A DNA stretch of 64,000 bases from an uncultured Azospirillum sp. (GTDB lineage Bacteria; Pseudomonadota; Alphaproteobacteria; RF32; CAG-239), in the NCBI GenBank assembly GCA_900538765.1, contig UQAB01000003.1, forward strand, positions 1 to 64,000, in the 5' to 3' direction. The notes beneath the pieces are model-generated. The model saw nothing but the letters and a program-made list of their open reading frames with translations. It searched no databases and was not told the origin of the DNA. Positions within the stretch are counted from its first letter, which is position 1. Each line of letters opens with the position of its first letter. Shown here one piece after another: positions 35,878 to 45,159 of the stretch. The position numbers and the translations under genes are program-made.

Positions 35878-35879
35878 TG

Positions 35880-36143
35880 TTAAAGAACGTTCATTTGCCG
35901 CAGCAGATAAAATAAAATGCCGAATAAAATAACGACAATAATGATTCTCCAGGCAAATTTGATGAAGAAATTGGCAATTAGAATTGTTGCCGCAAATAGC
36001 AAGACATACTTCCAATTGCTCAAAATTGTGCCAAAATCAATACCAAAGTACATGCAAACGCCGAAAGTCAAGGCAATGACTACAACGAGCGTAATCAGCA
36101 AACTTTTCAGATATTCTTTGATTCCCTCTCCGCTAACACTCAT
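35880..36143 (-). CDS. small membrane protein, unknown
   Basis: An 87-residue protein with two or three hydrophobic helices (about 15-35, 45-60, 65-82) and little else, so an inner-membrane location is likely. GGAG precedes the ATG. It lies 60 nt downstream of the MscS-family gene on the same strand and may be co-transcribed with it. No family recognised. Confidence 0.65.
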   Translation of the reverse strand: MSVSGEGIKEYLKSLLITLVVVIALTFGVCMYFGIDFGTILSNWKYVLLFAATILIANFFIKFAWRIIIVVILFGILFYLLRQMNVL

Positions 36144-36203
36144 ATTTTTTCTCCTTTTATAATTTTTTCCTTATTACATCATGAAAAGATTAACAAAAAC
36201 TTG

Positions 36204-38579
36204 TCATGCTTTTTCCTGAAATTTTTCAGGAAGCTGATCCATTTGGACGTGGACAATCCGCTGCGGAAACGGAATGTTAATGTTCTTTTCACGGAATCGT
36301 TTAACGATATTTTCGCGAATATTGTTGGTAATCACCCGTTTATTATAAACATTAGACGTAAAACCGCTCACTTGGAAATCAAGGCTGTTGTCGGATAAAT
36401 TACTGAAAGAAACAAACGGAGCCGGATTTTTCAAGATGTTGTCGTTATTTTGCATAATATCAACCAGCGTCTGTTGAACCAAGTCAATATCGCTGTCATA
36501 ATCAACGCCGACCGTAATATCAATTCTACCCATGCGGTTTTTGTAAGTCATATTAACCAGACTGCCGGAAAGAATGTCCGAGTTCGGAATAATAATGTTT
36601 GATTTGCCGAATGTTTCCAGTTCCGTTGCCCGCATGTTAATCTGTTTGACAATGCCCTCCTGCCCGTTGACAATAACCCAGTCGCCGATTTTTATCGGAC
36701 GTTCAAACAAGATAATGATACCGGAAACAAAATTGCTGACAATGTTCTGCAAGCCGAGGCCGACACCGAAGGATAAAGCGCCGGCCATAATGGCAATACT
36801 GCCGAAGCTGCCGCCCATAACGGCGATTGAGATAATCAGAGAAATAATAAAACCGAGAAAGCCAATGCCGGCAACCAGTGAGTTTCTGATGCTTTCGTCC
36901 ATATCTATTTTGCTGAGCTTTCCGTTTGTCAGGCTGTTTTTAAGGAGGCGGAACAAAGACAATGAAATAAAAAAGACCGCAATACCAAGCAACAGGGAAA
37001 TAATGGAAATACGGATGCCGCCGACGTTAAAGCCCATTAAAAAGTTTTTGACGTTGCGCAGTAAAATGTCAACAGAAACACCCCACACCGCCAAAATTGT
37101 CAAAAAGGCGGTAATGCCGAGCAGCGGTGTCAGAAAAAGGCCAAACCAAAATTCTGTTTTAACCAGATTTCTGCGGTTTATTCTGAAAATTCTTACCCAG
37201 AATCTAAGCAGCAATATCTGATGAAACAAAACCCGGACAAGCTTTTCTACCATATAAAACCCGCCGAGAATCAAAACGGAAATGATAAAGCGGTTGATGA
37301 TAAACTCGGACAACTTGATATAACCGAAAAGCGACAAGGCAAAAGCTGCCGTCATTAAAAAGGTAATGAACAGGCTGATTTTGGATGAAGTGCTGAGTTC
37401 GGCAATGTCATCCTCGTCATCTCGGTTGTTGTCAATGTCTGCAGCCGATTCGTTTTCGTCATAAAGAAACTTTTTGCAGACCAGTATCACGCAGAAAGCT
37501 TTGATGCCGTTGGCAAGGATTTTTAAGGAATATACGATTGCCGTATTATAATCGATGCGTGCGGCAAAATCCTGAAAAAACGTAATCAAATAGATGAACG
37601 TAATTGAAAATAACAAGGCATGGCAGACCGAACGTGCTTTATCGTCATTAATGTTAAATAAGCGCCATTTGCTGTTGTTGGGGGTAAAAATACTTTTGAC
37701 AACAGCGAAGGTCAGGAAAAAGTATAACAGATAAAGCGCTGCCGTATTCAATAAAACGCCGAAGGCTCCGTTGTTAATCAGGGGCGTATTTTTCAGCCAG
37801 ATTAAAAAAGCGCTGATAATGGCGGCGGGAATAACGCCACGCGCAAAGAGCATCCAAATGCCGGCGCGTAATTTTTGGCTGTAGTCGGGATTGTCAATGT
37901 GCTGTTTGTAGCCAAACCATTTTTTGATATATAGGCTTAAAGCGCCGGCGGCCAGCAATGCCGCAATCATAGCTCCGCACACCGTCAGCAAATTATCCTT
38001 AACGGTCTTCTTATTCTGGACGGAAAGTTCTTTGTACCAATCAGCCGGAGATTTGGCTATATCGTAAAGGAAAATTGTAAAACTGACCAGAGAATCCCAA
38101 AATTCTCCGGGATGAAGGAGAGAACTCTGCTTGTGCAAAATATTATTAAGCAGGGTGTCGTTCCTGATTTTTAAAATCAGGTTGTTTATGTCGTCAATGC
38201 GTGCCAGGGCAAGATCCGCTTTGGCAATCCGGGACTTGACCTTGTCTTCCTGTGAACTGAATTCCTTGCGTTTTTGCGCAATGTCCCGCGGCTCTTTCTG
38301 GCCGTTTTCCGGTTCGGGGCCAAGGGCCGTTAATTTTTTTCTGACATTTTCAAGCGAAGCCGCGTCTTCGTTTTTAGACTGCATAACATTGTCTTGCGTA
38401 CTGTTAAGGTCTTTGAGATATGCGCTTGTATCCTTGGTTGTAATCTTCCCTGAATTCAGGCCTTTTTCAATTTTATCCAGTTCGTTGTAGATGTCAAAAT
38501 AGTCAAGCTCGGCCGCCTGAACGGAAACTGTGGCAAGGTTAATAAAAAAACACGCCAAAACGGCATATAATCTGAACAT
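36204..38579 (-). CDS. MscS-family mechanosensitive channel, large type
   Basis: The 791-residue protein has a signal peptide (cut near VQA-AE), a periplasmic coiled-coil domain (about 25-140), around ten membrane helices and a C-terminal MscS core. The pore helix shows the Gly/Ala pattern AIMAGALSFGVGLGLQNIVSNFVSGIIILFERPIKIGDWV in two adjoining parts (about 600-650), typical of MscS, followed by the beta domain (VKQINMRATELETF). The periplasmic domain and extra helices resemble MscK or DUF3772-type channels. It releases solutes on osmotic downshock. Confidence 0.9.
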   Translation of the reverse strand: MFRLYAVLACFFINLATVSVQAAELDYFDIYNELDKIEKGLNSGKITTKDTSAYLKDLNSTQDNVMQSKNEDAASLENVRKKLTALGPEPENGQKEPRDIAQKRKEFSSQEDKVKSRIAKADLALARIDDINNLILKIRNDTLLNNILHKQSSLLHPGEFWDSLVSFTIFLYDIAKSPADWYKELSVQNKKTVKDNLLTVCGAMIAALLAAGALSLYIKKWFGYKQHIDNPDYSQKLRAGIWMLFARGVIPAAIISAFLIWLKNTPLINNGAFGVLLNTAALYLLYFFLTFAVVKSIFTPNNSKWRLFNINDDKARSVCHALLFSITFIYLITFFQDFAARIDYNTAIVYSLKILANGIKAFCVILVCKKFLYDENESAADIDNNRDDEDDIAELSTSSKISLFITFLMTAAFALSLFGYIKLSEFIINRFIISVLILGGFYMVEKLVRVLFHQILLLRFWVRIFRINRRNLVKTEFWFGLFLTPLLGITAFLTILAVWGVSVDILLRNVKNFLMGFNVGGIRISIISLLLGIAVFFISLSLFRLLKNSLTNGKLSKIDMDESIRNSLVAGIGFLGFIISLIISIAVMGGSFGSIAIMAGALSFGVGLGLQNIVSNFVSGIIILFERPIKIGDWVIVNGQEGIVKQINMRATELETFGKSNIIIPNSDILSGSLVNMTYKNRMGRIDITVGVDYDSDIDLVQQTLVDIMQNNDNILKNPAPFVSFSNLSDNSLDFQVSGFTSNVYNKRVITNNIRENIVKRFREKNINIPFPQRIVHVQMDQLPEKFQEKA

Positions 38580-38792
38580 ATATTTTTCTCCCGATAATTA
38601 AAATACATATAAATCTGTTTATAATAAAATCAAGGTCGAAAAAACATTCATTGTTTTTAATAATTTCTTTAAAGTTGCCAAATTAGTATCAATTAAACTT
38701 TAAGATTTTTTTAGTGCTGCTTATTAGGGATTAATTTTTTTATTTTCAGACATATATCTAAGAAAATTGAAAACCTAAAAAAGGAAAATGAT

Positions 38793-41700
38793 ATGAAAAA
38801 AATAGCCTTGCTGCTTTCATTAAGTGTTTTGCCCGATGCCGCGCAGGCGGTTACAACGGTCGTTGAGGCCGGGAAAGTTGTCGATGGCGGAGAAGTAAAC
38901 ATCGTAGAAACACAGCAGGTCTATGGAACAGCTGATAATTTTAACGTTTATGGTAACCAGCAGATTATGAATGGCGGCGTTACCCATAACAGTGATATTT
39001 TCCCGGCAGGCCACCAAAATATTGAAAAGGGCGGAACTAGTTATAATACCTCGGTTCAAGGCTTTGCCATACAGAATATTCGGGGAAATGCCTATTCTTC
39101 TGAAGTGAAGGATAACGGAACAATCAACGTCAATAACGGCGGTTATGCTGAAGGGGCAACAGTTGCCGGCGGAGAACTCTTTGTCTTAAAAGGAGGGACG
39201 GCAAACGGAACGATTATAAATGCGGGAACGGAATATGTTTCGGGAACGGATAAAAATGCTGTCGTCAAAGGAGGCACGCAGCAGGTTAAAAGAGGCGGCT
39301 ATACGGAAAAGACGCAGGTTGACGGCGGTGTCCAGAAAATAGAAGTCGGCGGCACAGCCGAAAATACAACAGTAAATTCCGGACAACAGGATGTGTACGG
39401 AGATGCTTTGAAAACGCAGCTCAACAACGGGACAATAAATATTTATGACACCGGTTATGCGGAAGGAACCCTTGTCAATGGCGGCAATATGATTGTAAAT
39501 AGCGGTGCTTTTGTCAAAGAAACCACTCTTGCCGGCGGCAGTGAGGATGTTTACGGTTATGATATCGAAAGTACAATCAAGGGAGGCGTTCAGAGAGTTC
39601 AAAACGGCGGCGTGTCAGAAGAAGCAAATATAACGGGAACCGGTATTCAGGAAATATATGCCGGCGGCCGCGCTTTTAACAATACATTGTCTTCCGGCGG
39701 AACACAGCAGGTTAACAGCGGCGGAATTACCTATCGGACTAATATTTCGTCCGGAGGAATAATGAATGTTTCCGGAGAAGCGTTTGAAACGGCAGTTTCG
39801 GAAGGTGGTAATATGACGGTTTTGAGAGGCGGAACCTCTGAGAATACCACACTTTCCGGCGGAATAATGACAGTCAGCCGGGATGCAGCGGCCAAAAGTA
39901 CAATTATAAACTCGGGGACGCAAAATGTTTTCGGTAAAGATTATAATGCCTCAGTCAATGGCGGAAGCCAGATTATAAAAGGTGGCGGGGAAGCCTCAGG
40001 GACGGTTGTAACCGGAAACGGCATCCAGATTGTGGAAAAGGACGGCAATGCTTCCGGCGTAACGGTAAAAAGCGGTGGCCGTCAGCAGGTTTTCGGACAG
40101 GCCGAAGGAACAGTGGCCGCTAAAGGCGGAACCATTGAACTTGAAAACGGTGCCAAAGCTGTTTCCACCCGGGTTAATGGCGGAGATATTTATGTCAGAA
40201 AAGGGGCGGAAGCTCAAAATACGAGTATTAAATACGGAACGGAGAATGTCGAAGGAATAAGCAGAAATACCGCCGTAAATGCTTTCGGTTTTCAAAATGT
40301 GCTAAGCGGCGGGGAAACTTTCGGAACCCGGATTAATTTCTGGGGAACGCAGAATGTTCAAGCTGGCGGTACGGCGTCTGCCGGCCTGATTAATTTTGGC
40401 GGTGTTCAAAATGTTTACGGAATTGCTGCCGACACGGTTGTCAGCGGAGGCCGCCAAAATGTGAGAAACGGGGGAACGGCGGTTGCAACCGGTGTAAACG
40501 GCGGAATTCTGACTGTTTATGACGGGGGAACGGCAAAAGATGCCAAATTAAAAAACGGCTGGCTCATTCTGAATTCAGGCGGTGCTTTGCAGGGAAAAAC
40601 CACGGCGTCAAACGGTATTATCACAATTGCCGGCGACAACAGCATTCCACATCTGGAATTAGACAAGACGTTGGTAAATGTCAATTACCGCGCCAAACAT
40701 ACGACTTTGCAGATAGGCCGGCTGGATGGCAGCGGAACTTTTAATATGACCAGCAATTTGTCCGGCGGTACTGCCGATACGATTAATGTTAACGGCGGTG
40801 ACGGAAATTTTGGGCTGATTATACATGATTACAGTATGGGGGTGGCGCCGTCGCAATATAAAATTATTGATGAAGCGCTCAATGCCCATGACAATTTTTA
40901 TCTGGTCGGCGGCGGTGTGGATGTCGGAGCTTTTCGCTATAAGCTGGAACAGGAAAACAACGATTGGTATCTTGTCAGAACCGGCCAGTTGTCGGATACT
41001 TCTTATGTTGCAAAAAATACGCACAGTTCATTGTCTTCTCTGTTTTACAGCCATCTGAATCCGGTCTTCAACCGTCTGCGTGTTGGGCATAAAGCTGCGG
41101 AACACGACAGCGGCCTATGGGTAAAAGGGCTGGGACGGAAAATTAAATTTCATTTCAAGGACAAGACGCACAGCAGCTTGGAAATTTACGGAAGCGCCAT
41201 CGGGTTTGACCATGAAGTTTGGCATAATGAAAGCAGTCATGTAAAAGTAGGCGTTTACACCGGCTATACCGATACACGCCAGAAATATGACAGGGCAGGG
41301 CGCGGTGATGCCGATACACACAGTCTGGGCATGTATTCTAGTTTGAATACGGCGGACAACTGGTTTGTCGATGTTGTCGGAACGTATTTTTGGCATGATC
41401 AGAAAATCAGAAGCTATACGCCCTCGGGAGCAGATGTCGACGGAAAATATAAAACCCATAGCTGGCAGGCTTCCGTCTTTGCCGGCCGCCGCATAAACCT
41501 CCGGGATAATTGGTTTGTTGAACCATCTGCCGGATTTAGCTATATGCATATTAACGGCGCTGATTACCGGACAAATTTCAATACCTTGGTTGAAATGTCA
41601 AATGCCGGTTATTTCAGCGGTAATGCGGGCCTTGTCGGCGGAAAGAAATTTGCCGTTGGCGAAAATTCCTCTTTAGACGCTTACGGGCGGTTTAATTTAA

Positions 41701-41906
41701 TTTATGACTGGGATGGAAAAAATGAAATAAAAGTCGCTTCTTACAGCATGACGGAAGACATCGCCTCTCTGCGCTATGAATTTGGCGCCGGTGTAAATTT
41801 CGTTTGGGATAAAGATTCGTCTGTTTATATGGAAGCGTCTACCCAACTGGGAGATCAGGTTGATGTTCCCTGGGAAATAAATCTTGGCTTGCAATATGAT
41901 TTCTAA
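38793..41906 (+). CDS. autotransporter adhesin with AIDA-like repeats
   Basis: The 1037-residue protein has a signal peptide (MKKIALLLSLSVLPDAAQA). A passenger of about 20-residue Gly/Asn repeats follows (pattern V..GG.Q.V..GG.A..T.V..GG), predicted to form a right-handed beta helix as in AIDA-I and similar adhesins. From about 760 the C-terminal beta-barrel starts (SGLWVKGLGRK) and ends in the classical aromatic terminus QYDF. It exports its passenger across the outer membrane (type Va). AAGGA precedes the ATG. The 213-nt upstream gap is AT-rich with no clear element. Confidence 0.93.
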   Translation: MKKIALLLSLSVLPDAAQAVTTVVEAGKVVDGGEVNIVETQQVYGTADNFNVYGNQQIMNGGVTHNSDIFPAGHQNIEKGGTSYNTSVQGFAIQNIRGNAYSSEVKDNGTINVNNGGYAEGATVAGGELFVLKGGTANGTIINAGTEYVSGTDKNAVVKGGTQQVKRGGYTEKTQVDGGVQKIEVGGTAENTTVNSGQQDVYGDALKTQLNNGTINIYDTGYAEGTLVNGGNMIVNSGAFVKETTLAGGSEDVYGYDIESTIKGGVQRVQNGGVSEEANITGTGIQEIYAGGRAFNNTLSSGGTQQVNSGGITYRTNISSGGIMNVSGEAFETAVSEGGNMTVLRGGTSENTTLSGGIMTVSRDAAAKSTIINSGTQNVFGKDYNASVNGGSQIIKGGGEASGTVVTGNGIQIVEKDGNASGVTVKSGGRQQVFGQAEGTVAAKGGTIELENGAKAVSTRVNGGDIYVRKGAEAQNTSIKYGTENVEGISRNTAVNAFGFQNVLSGGETFGTRINFWGTQNVQAGGTASAGLINFGGVQNVYGIAADTVVSGGRQNVRNGGTAVATGVNGGILTVYDGGTAKDAKLKNGWLILNSGGALQGKTTASNGIITIAGDNSIPHLELDKTLVNVNYRAKHTTLQIGRLDGSGTFNMTSNLSGGTADTINVNGGDGNFGLIIHDYSMGVAPSQYKIIDEALNAHDNFYLVGGGVDVGAFRYKLEQENNDWYLVRTGQLSDTSYVAKNTHSSLSSLFYSHLNPVFNRLRVGHKAAEHDSGLWVKGLGRKIKFHFKDKTHSSLEIYGSAIGFDHEVWHNESSHVKVGVYTGYTDTRQKYDRAGRGDADTHSLGMYSSLNTADNWFVDVVGTYFWHDQKIRSYTPSGADVDGKYKTHSWQASVFAGRRINLRDNWFVEPSAGFSYMHINGADYRTNFNTLVEMSNAGYFSGNAGLVGGKKFAVGENSSLDAYGRFNLIYDWDGKNEIKVASYSMTEDIASLRYEFGAGVNFVWDKDSSVYMEASTQLGDQVDVPWEINLGLQYDF

Positions 41907-41907
41907 G

Positions 41908-41934
41908 AAAAGGGCGGAATTTTACCGCCCTTTT
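41908..41934. terminator. bidirectional terminator
   Basis: AAAAGGGCGG/CCGCCCTTTT hairpin between the convergent autotransporter and qseC-like genes; it slightly overlaps the latter's stop codon. Confidence 0.87.
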
Positions 41935-43267
41935 ATGATATTTTGGCCTCAAAACCATTGTCAACATTCCGCAAGTGCAAAGTGCAACCGTAAAGTTCAG
42001 AAATTCGGCTGACAATGGACAGGCCGAGGCCGCTTCCCGTCTGTTTTTGTCCGGCCGGTCTGTAAAACCGCCGCCCCAGCAGGGAAAGATGTTTTTCCGC
42101 CACCTGTGCCGGCGTGTTGATAACGCTGAGCGTTCCATTTCCTGTTTCTATTCTGACTTCAGCGCCGTCCGGGCTGTATTTTACGGCATTGTCAAACAGA
42201 TTACGCACAATCAGGGCTGCCAGAAGCGGGTTTCCCTCCGCAAAGGGGCCGGAACCGTTATCGGAATAGTACAGGTTGATATGTTTAGCCTCAGCGGCTT
42301 CTTGATACTCGTCCATAAGCGGAGATATAACCTGCGGCCAGAATATTTTTTCTTTAATGGCGGATTGCTGGGACGATTCTGCCTTTGACAAGGCCAGGAG
42401 CTGTTCAACCAGCCTTGCCGAACGGTCAATTCCGGCAGCCAGCTTTAGCAGGGCTTCTTTTCTGACATATTCGTCATCCTGCGCCAGTTGAAGGACTTCA
42501 AGCTGAACTTTAAGCGCCGTCAGCGGTGTCCGCAGTTCATGGGCGGAATCGGCGATAAAACCGCGCTCCCTTTCCAGCATATTGTTTATTTTTTCAAAAA
42601 GGACATTCATAGAGGTAATGAGCGGCCGGATTTCTGATGGGAGTTTTTCCTCCGTCAGCGGCGACAAGTCGTCCGCTGACCTGCGGACAAGATTGGATGC
42701 CAAGCGGTTGAGCGGCCGGAATTCCAGGGTAATAATCAGAATCATGAGCAGCAGCAGGATGCAAATGCCAACTCCCCAAGGCAGAATAAATTCTTCAGTC
42801 ATTTCCCAGACAATATCATTGCGGTAATCCAGTTCCTGCCCGACGGCAATGACATACTTGCCGTCAGCGGAAGCCAGCCAGACAATGCGCCATTCTTCGC
42901 CGTCAACCGGTTGTTTTATGAAATTGCCGACATAGGGGGCAAAGAAAAAGTCTTTGCCGTTTTCATTGTCATGAAAAACCATTTTCCCCTGCTTGTCAAA
43001 AACGGCAAAACCGATGGCCTCGTCTTCATCGTCGGCGTGGTTAATGCGTTTGATTAGTTTATTGGTAATTTTTTGCACATCCGGCGTTGCCGTGCTCCAG
43101 TCGGCGGAAGCCAGCTGTCGTGCCAGAGCCATTTGGTAAGTGTCAAAAAACTCGTCTATTTTTTCGCTGGTTTCCTGCCATGACACAAAAGCTGCTGCCG
43201 AAAACACAATGCCGGAAACAAGCGCGAAGAAAATGATAAGCCTGAGCCTTAAACTGAGTTTTTTCAT
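41933..43267 (-). CDS. qseC: sensor histidine kinase, QseC-like
   Basis: The 444-residue kinase has two membrane helices (about 7-27 and 163-185) enclosing a periplasmic sensor domain, a HAMP-like linker, the H-box FIADSAHELRTPLTALKVQ (phospho-His about 250), the N-box NLFDNAVKYSPDG and the G-box TGSGLGLSIV. It starts at the stop codon of the response regulator gene. Order and content (ygiW, qseB, qseC) match the E. coli locus; the signal is not known here. Confidence 0.88.
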   Translation of the reverse strand: MKKLSLRLRLIIFFALVSGIVFSAAAFVSWQETSEKIDEFFDTYQMALARQLASADWSTATPDVQKITNKLIKRINHADDEDEAIGFAVFDKQGKMVFHDNENGKDFFFAPYVGNFIKQPVDGEEWRIVWLASADGKYVIAVGQELDYRNDIVWEMTEEFILPWGVGICILLLLMILIITLEFRPLNRLASNLVRRSADDLSPLTEEKLPSEIRPLITSMNVLFEKINNMLERERGFIADSAHELRTPLTALKVQLEVLQLAQDDEYVRKEALLKLAAGIDRSARLVEQLLALSKAESSQQSAIKEKIFWPQVISPLMDEYQEAAEAKHINLYYSDNGSGPFAEGNPLLAALIVRNLFDNAVKYSPDGAEVRIETGNGTLSVINTPAQVAEKHLSLLGRRFYRPAGQKQTGSGLGLSIVSRISELYGCTLHLRNVDNGFEAKIS

Positions 43268-43923
43268 TATTCCTCCATAATATATCCGATTTTGTTAATC
43301 GTTTTAACAATTTCTTTTCCGAGTTTTTTACGCAAATGGTGAATATGGACTTCAACGGCATTGCTCTGTACTTCTTCATCCCAGGAATAGATTTTGTTTT
43401 CAATGCTTTCTTTTGACAGGACTTTGTTTTTGTTCAGCATTAATAATTCCAGAACAATAAGCTCCTTGGGAGAAAGGACAACTTCCTTTCCCCCTTGGAA
43501 AACTTTTCTGGTTTGCGGATTAAAACGGATATTCTTGTAGGAAATATCCGGGGTCGGATGCCCGTTGTTCCGACGGATAATCGCATTAAGCCTGGCCTGA
43601 ACCTCTTTTAGGGCAAAAGGCTTGCCGAGATAATCGTCCGCGCCGCAGTTTAAGCCGAGAATACGTTGGTCGACATCGCCGCGGGCCGTCAGAATAAGAA
43701 CCGGTTCCTTTCGGCCTTTCTGTCGCCAATGCTGCAAAATTTCCAGCCCGTCGGCGCCGGGCAGCCCCAAATCGAGGACAACAGCATCGTAAGGTGCCTG
43801 AAACAGAGCTTCCTGCCCGTCATCCCCGTCGTCAAACCAGTCTACGGAAAAGCCCAGTTTTTCCAGTCCTGTTTTAAGCCCGTCTCCGATGAGCGTGTCG
43901 TCCTCGATGAGTAAAATCCGCAT
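43267..43923 (-). CDS. qseB: OmpR-family response regulator, QseB-like
   Basis: The 218-residue protein has a receiver domain with the acidic pair EDD (8-10), phospho-Asp in AVVLDLGLPG (Asp 51) and LTARGD, and a C-terminal winged helix (LSPKELIVLELLMLNKNKVLSKE, then SNAVEVHIHHLRKKLG). It is activated by the kinase encoded next and probably controls ygiW and its own operon. Confidence 0.93.
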   Translation of the reverse strand: MRILLIEDDTLIGDGLKTGLEKLGFSVDWFDDGDDGQEALFQAPYDAVVLDLGLPGADGLEILQHWRQKGRKEPVLILTARGDVDQRILGLNCGADDYLGKPFALKEVQARLNAIIRRNNGHPTPDISYKNIRFNPQTRKVFQGGKEVVLSPKELIVLELLMLNKNKVLSKESIENKIYSWDEEVQSNAVEVHIHHLRKKLGKEIVKTINKIGYIMEE

Positions 43924-43951
43924 AGCAGCTGCCTTTGTTAGTAATGTCTTT

Positions 43952-44329
43952 TTATTTTTTTAAATTTATCATATCAACATCAATTTCTGTTTTAAAGAAA
44001 TCTTTGTCAACTTCCCCCTGAATAATAACGGTATCCTGAGGCGTAACTGTTACGCCGCGCCAATCGTCATTGTCAATGTCTACGGTAACCGTGCCGCTGG
44101 CATCTTTAAAGACATATTTTTCATCGCCCAGGCCGCGCTCAATTTGTCCCACCAGGACAACCGGCGTATCGTCACTGTAAGTCAGAGCCTGAGCAACGGT
44201 GGAAGGTTCCAGTCCCGGCCCCTTGAAACCTCCTGCCTGAGAAGGTCCGTTAAAACCGGCAGCCATGGCCGAGCCGGCAGATAAAGTCAGGGCTAAAGCA
44301 AAAACGGAAGCGGTCATAATTTTGTTCAT
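43952..44329 (-). CDS. ygiW: YgiW/YdeI-family periplasmic OB-fold protein
   Basis: The 125-residue precursor has a signal peptide (cut near AMA-AG) and the bacterial OB-fold of the NirD/YgiW/YdeI family, with GQIERGLGDEKYVFKDASG and VDIDNDDWRGVTVTPQD. The family is stress-inducible; ygiW sits beside qseBC in enterobacteria as here, 28 nt before qseB, probably as first gene of the operon. Confidence 0.9.
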   Translation of the reverse strand: MNKIMTASVFALALTLSAGSAMAAGFNGPSQAGGFKGPGLEPSTVAQALTYSDDTPVVLVGQIERGLGDEKYVFKDASGTVTVDIDNDDWRGVTVTPQDTVIIQGEVDKDFFKTEIDVDMINLKK

Positions 44330-44516
44330 GTGAATTCTCCTAAAATAAATTAAAGTGTTATGCTGTTTACATTATCACTTCACCATTGCAAACTTAAGGA
44401 ACGCTTAAGAAAAAAAATCTTGATTAATAATTTTATTTTTAATACTCTAAAAACAGTAGTTTCCAAATCTTGGAAATTATTAGAACCAGAGATGGTTCGG
44501 AGCCTTAGAAAGCTTT

Positions 44517-44714
44517 TATACGACACGGTGTTGGATATAACATCGTTAGATTGCTGTTTGCCGAAAGGCAATAACAATAAATATATCCCCGATTCAGCAA
44601 TTTGGTCGGGGAGGTTTCAGTGTATGTACAGAAGAATTTACTTTAAAGACTGAAACGGTCATTTTGTCGTATATGATTTTCTAGCTCTCCGACCGCCAAA
44701 TCTGGCGGTTTTTT
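44517..44714 (+). ncRNA. candidate structured RNA with long-range stem and possible pseudoknot
   Basis: In a 410-nt gene-free gap, 44517-44525 (TATACGACA) pairs with 44665-44673 (TGTCGTATA). Inside lie TTGCC/GGCAA around a GAAA tetraloop, CCCCGA/TCGGGG, and GTTTCAGT/ACTGAAAC. The loop of the second hairpin contains CAGCAAT, complementary to ATTGCTG at about 44550, so a pseudoknot or alternative fold is possible. A terminator at 44692 ends it, 26 nt before a lipoprotein gene. Upstream hairpins at 44461 (TTCCAA/TTGGAA) and 44484 (GAACC/GGTTC) may belong to it. No known family was recognised. Confidence 0.5.
44692..44714 (+). terminator. intrinsic terminator ending the structured RNA
   Basis: ACCGCCA/TGGCGGT with loop AATC, followed by six T. 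It lies directly upstream of the lipoprotein gene, as in the 25.0-kb leader. Confidence 0.85.
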
Positions 44715-44739
44715 GCATAAAATAATGGAGATGGAAAAT

Positions 44740-45150
44740 ATGAAAAAAATAATAATGATATTAATAGGATTTATTCCAATATTTTTAAGCGGATGCGCCA
44801 GTATCGTATCCAGAGGAAACCAATTGGTTGGTATTAGTACAGAACCGGATGACGCTGAAATAATAATTAGAAACAGCAAAGGCCGGGTTGTTCATAAAGC
44901 AAAATCGCCAACCAATGTATCTTTGGTTAAATCTGACGGGTATTTTAGTGGTGAAGCTTATTCTGTAAATATAAAAAAGGAAGGATATTCCGGAAAAGAA
45001 ATAATTATAGATAGTACGTTAAGTGGCTGGTATTTATTTGGGAATCTTGGATTCGGAGGATTGATAGGGTGGTTTATTGTGGATCCGTTAACAGGAGCTA
45101 TGTACAAATTAGAACCTGATGAAGTTAATGTTTTTTTGGAAAAGAAATAG
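44740..45150 (+). CDS. lipoprotein with PEGA-like domain, unknown role
   Basis: The 136-residue precursor has a lipoprotein signal (MKKIIMILIGFIPIFLSGC, lipobox LSGC). The mature part has a beta-rich segment (GISTEPDDAEIIIRNSKGRVV, VNIKKEGYSGKEI) like PEGA carbohydrate- or surface-layer-binding domains, then a hydrophobic Gly-rich stretch (LFGNLGFGGLIGWFIVDPLTGAMY) common in such proteins. The ATG at 44740 has GGAG 9 nt before it. It is 9 nt from the next lipoprotein gene, so the two form an operon. Confidence 0.8.
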   Translation: MKKIIMILIGFIPIFLSGCASIVSRGNQLVGISTEPDDAEIIIRNSKGRVVHKAKSPTNVSLVKSDGYFSGEAYSVNIKKEGYSGKEIIIDSTLSGWYLFGNLGFGGLIGWFIVDPLTGAMYKLEPDEVNVFLEKK

Positions 45151-45159
45151 GAGGAAAGA

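Noticed and set aside
38793..41906. DNA-level tandem repeat or CRISPR in the autotransporter passenger
   Set aside because: The repeats are protein-level Gly-rich beta-helix rungs with strongly diverged DNA.
44360..44653. 97-aa plus-strand ORF
   Set aside because: It overlaps the paired RNA element, has no convincing ribosome site and no protein-like composition.
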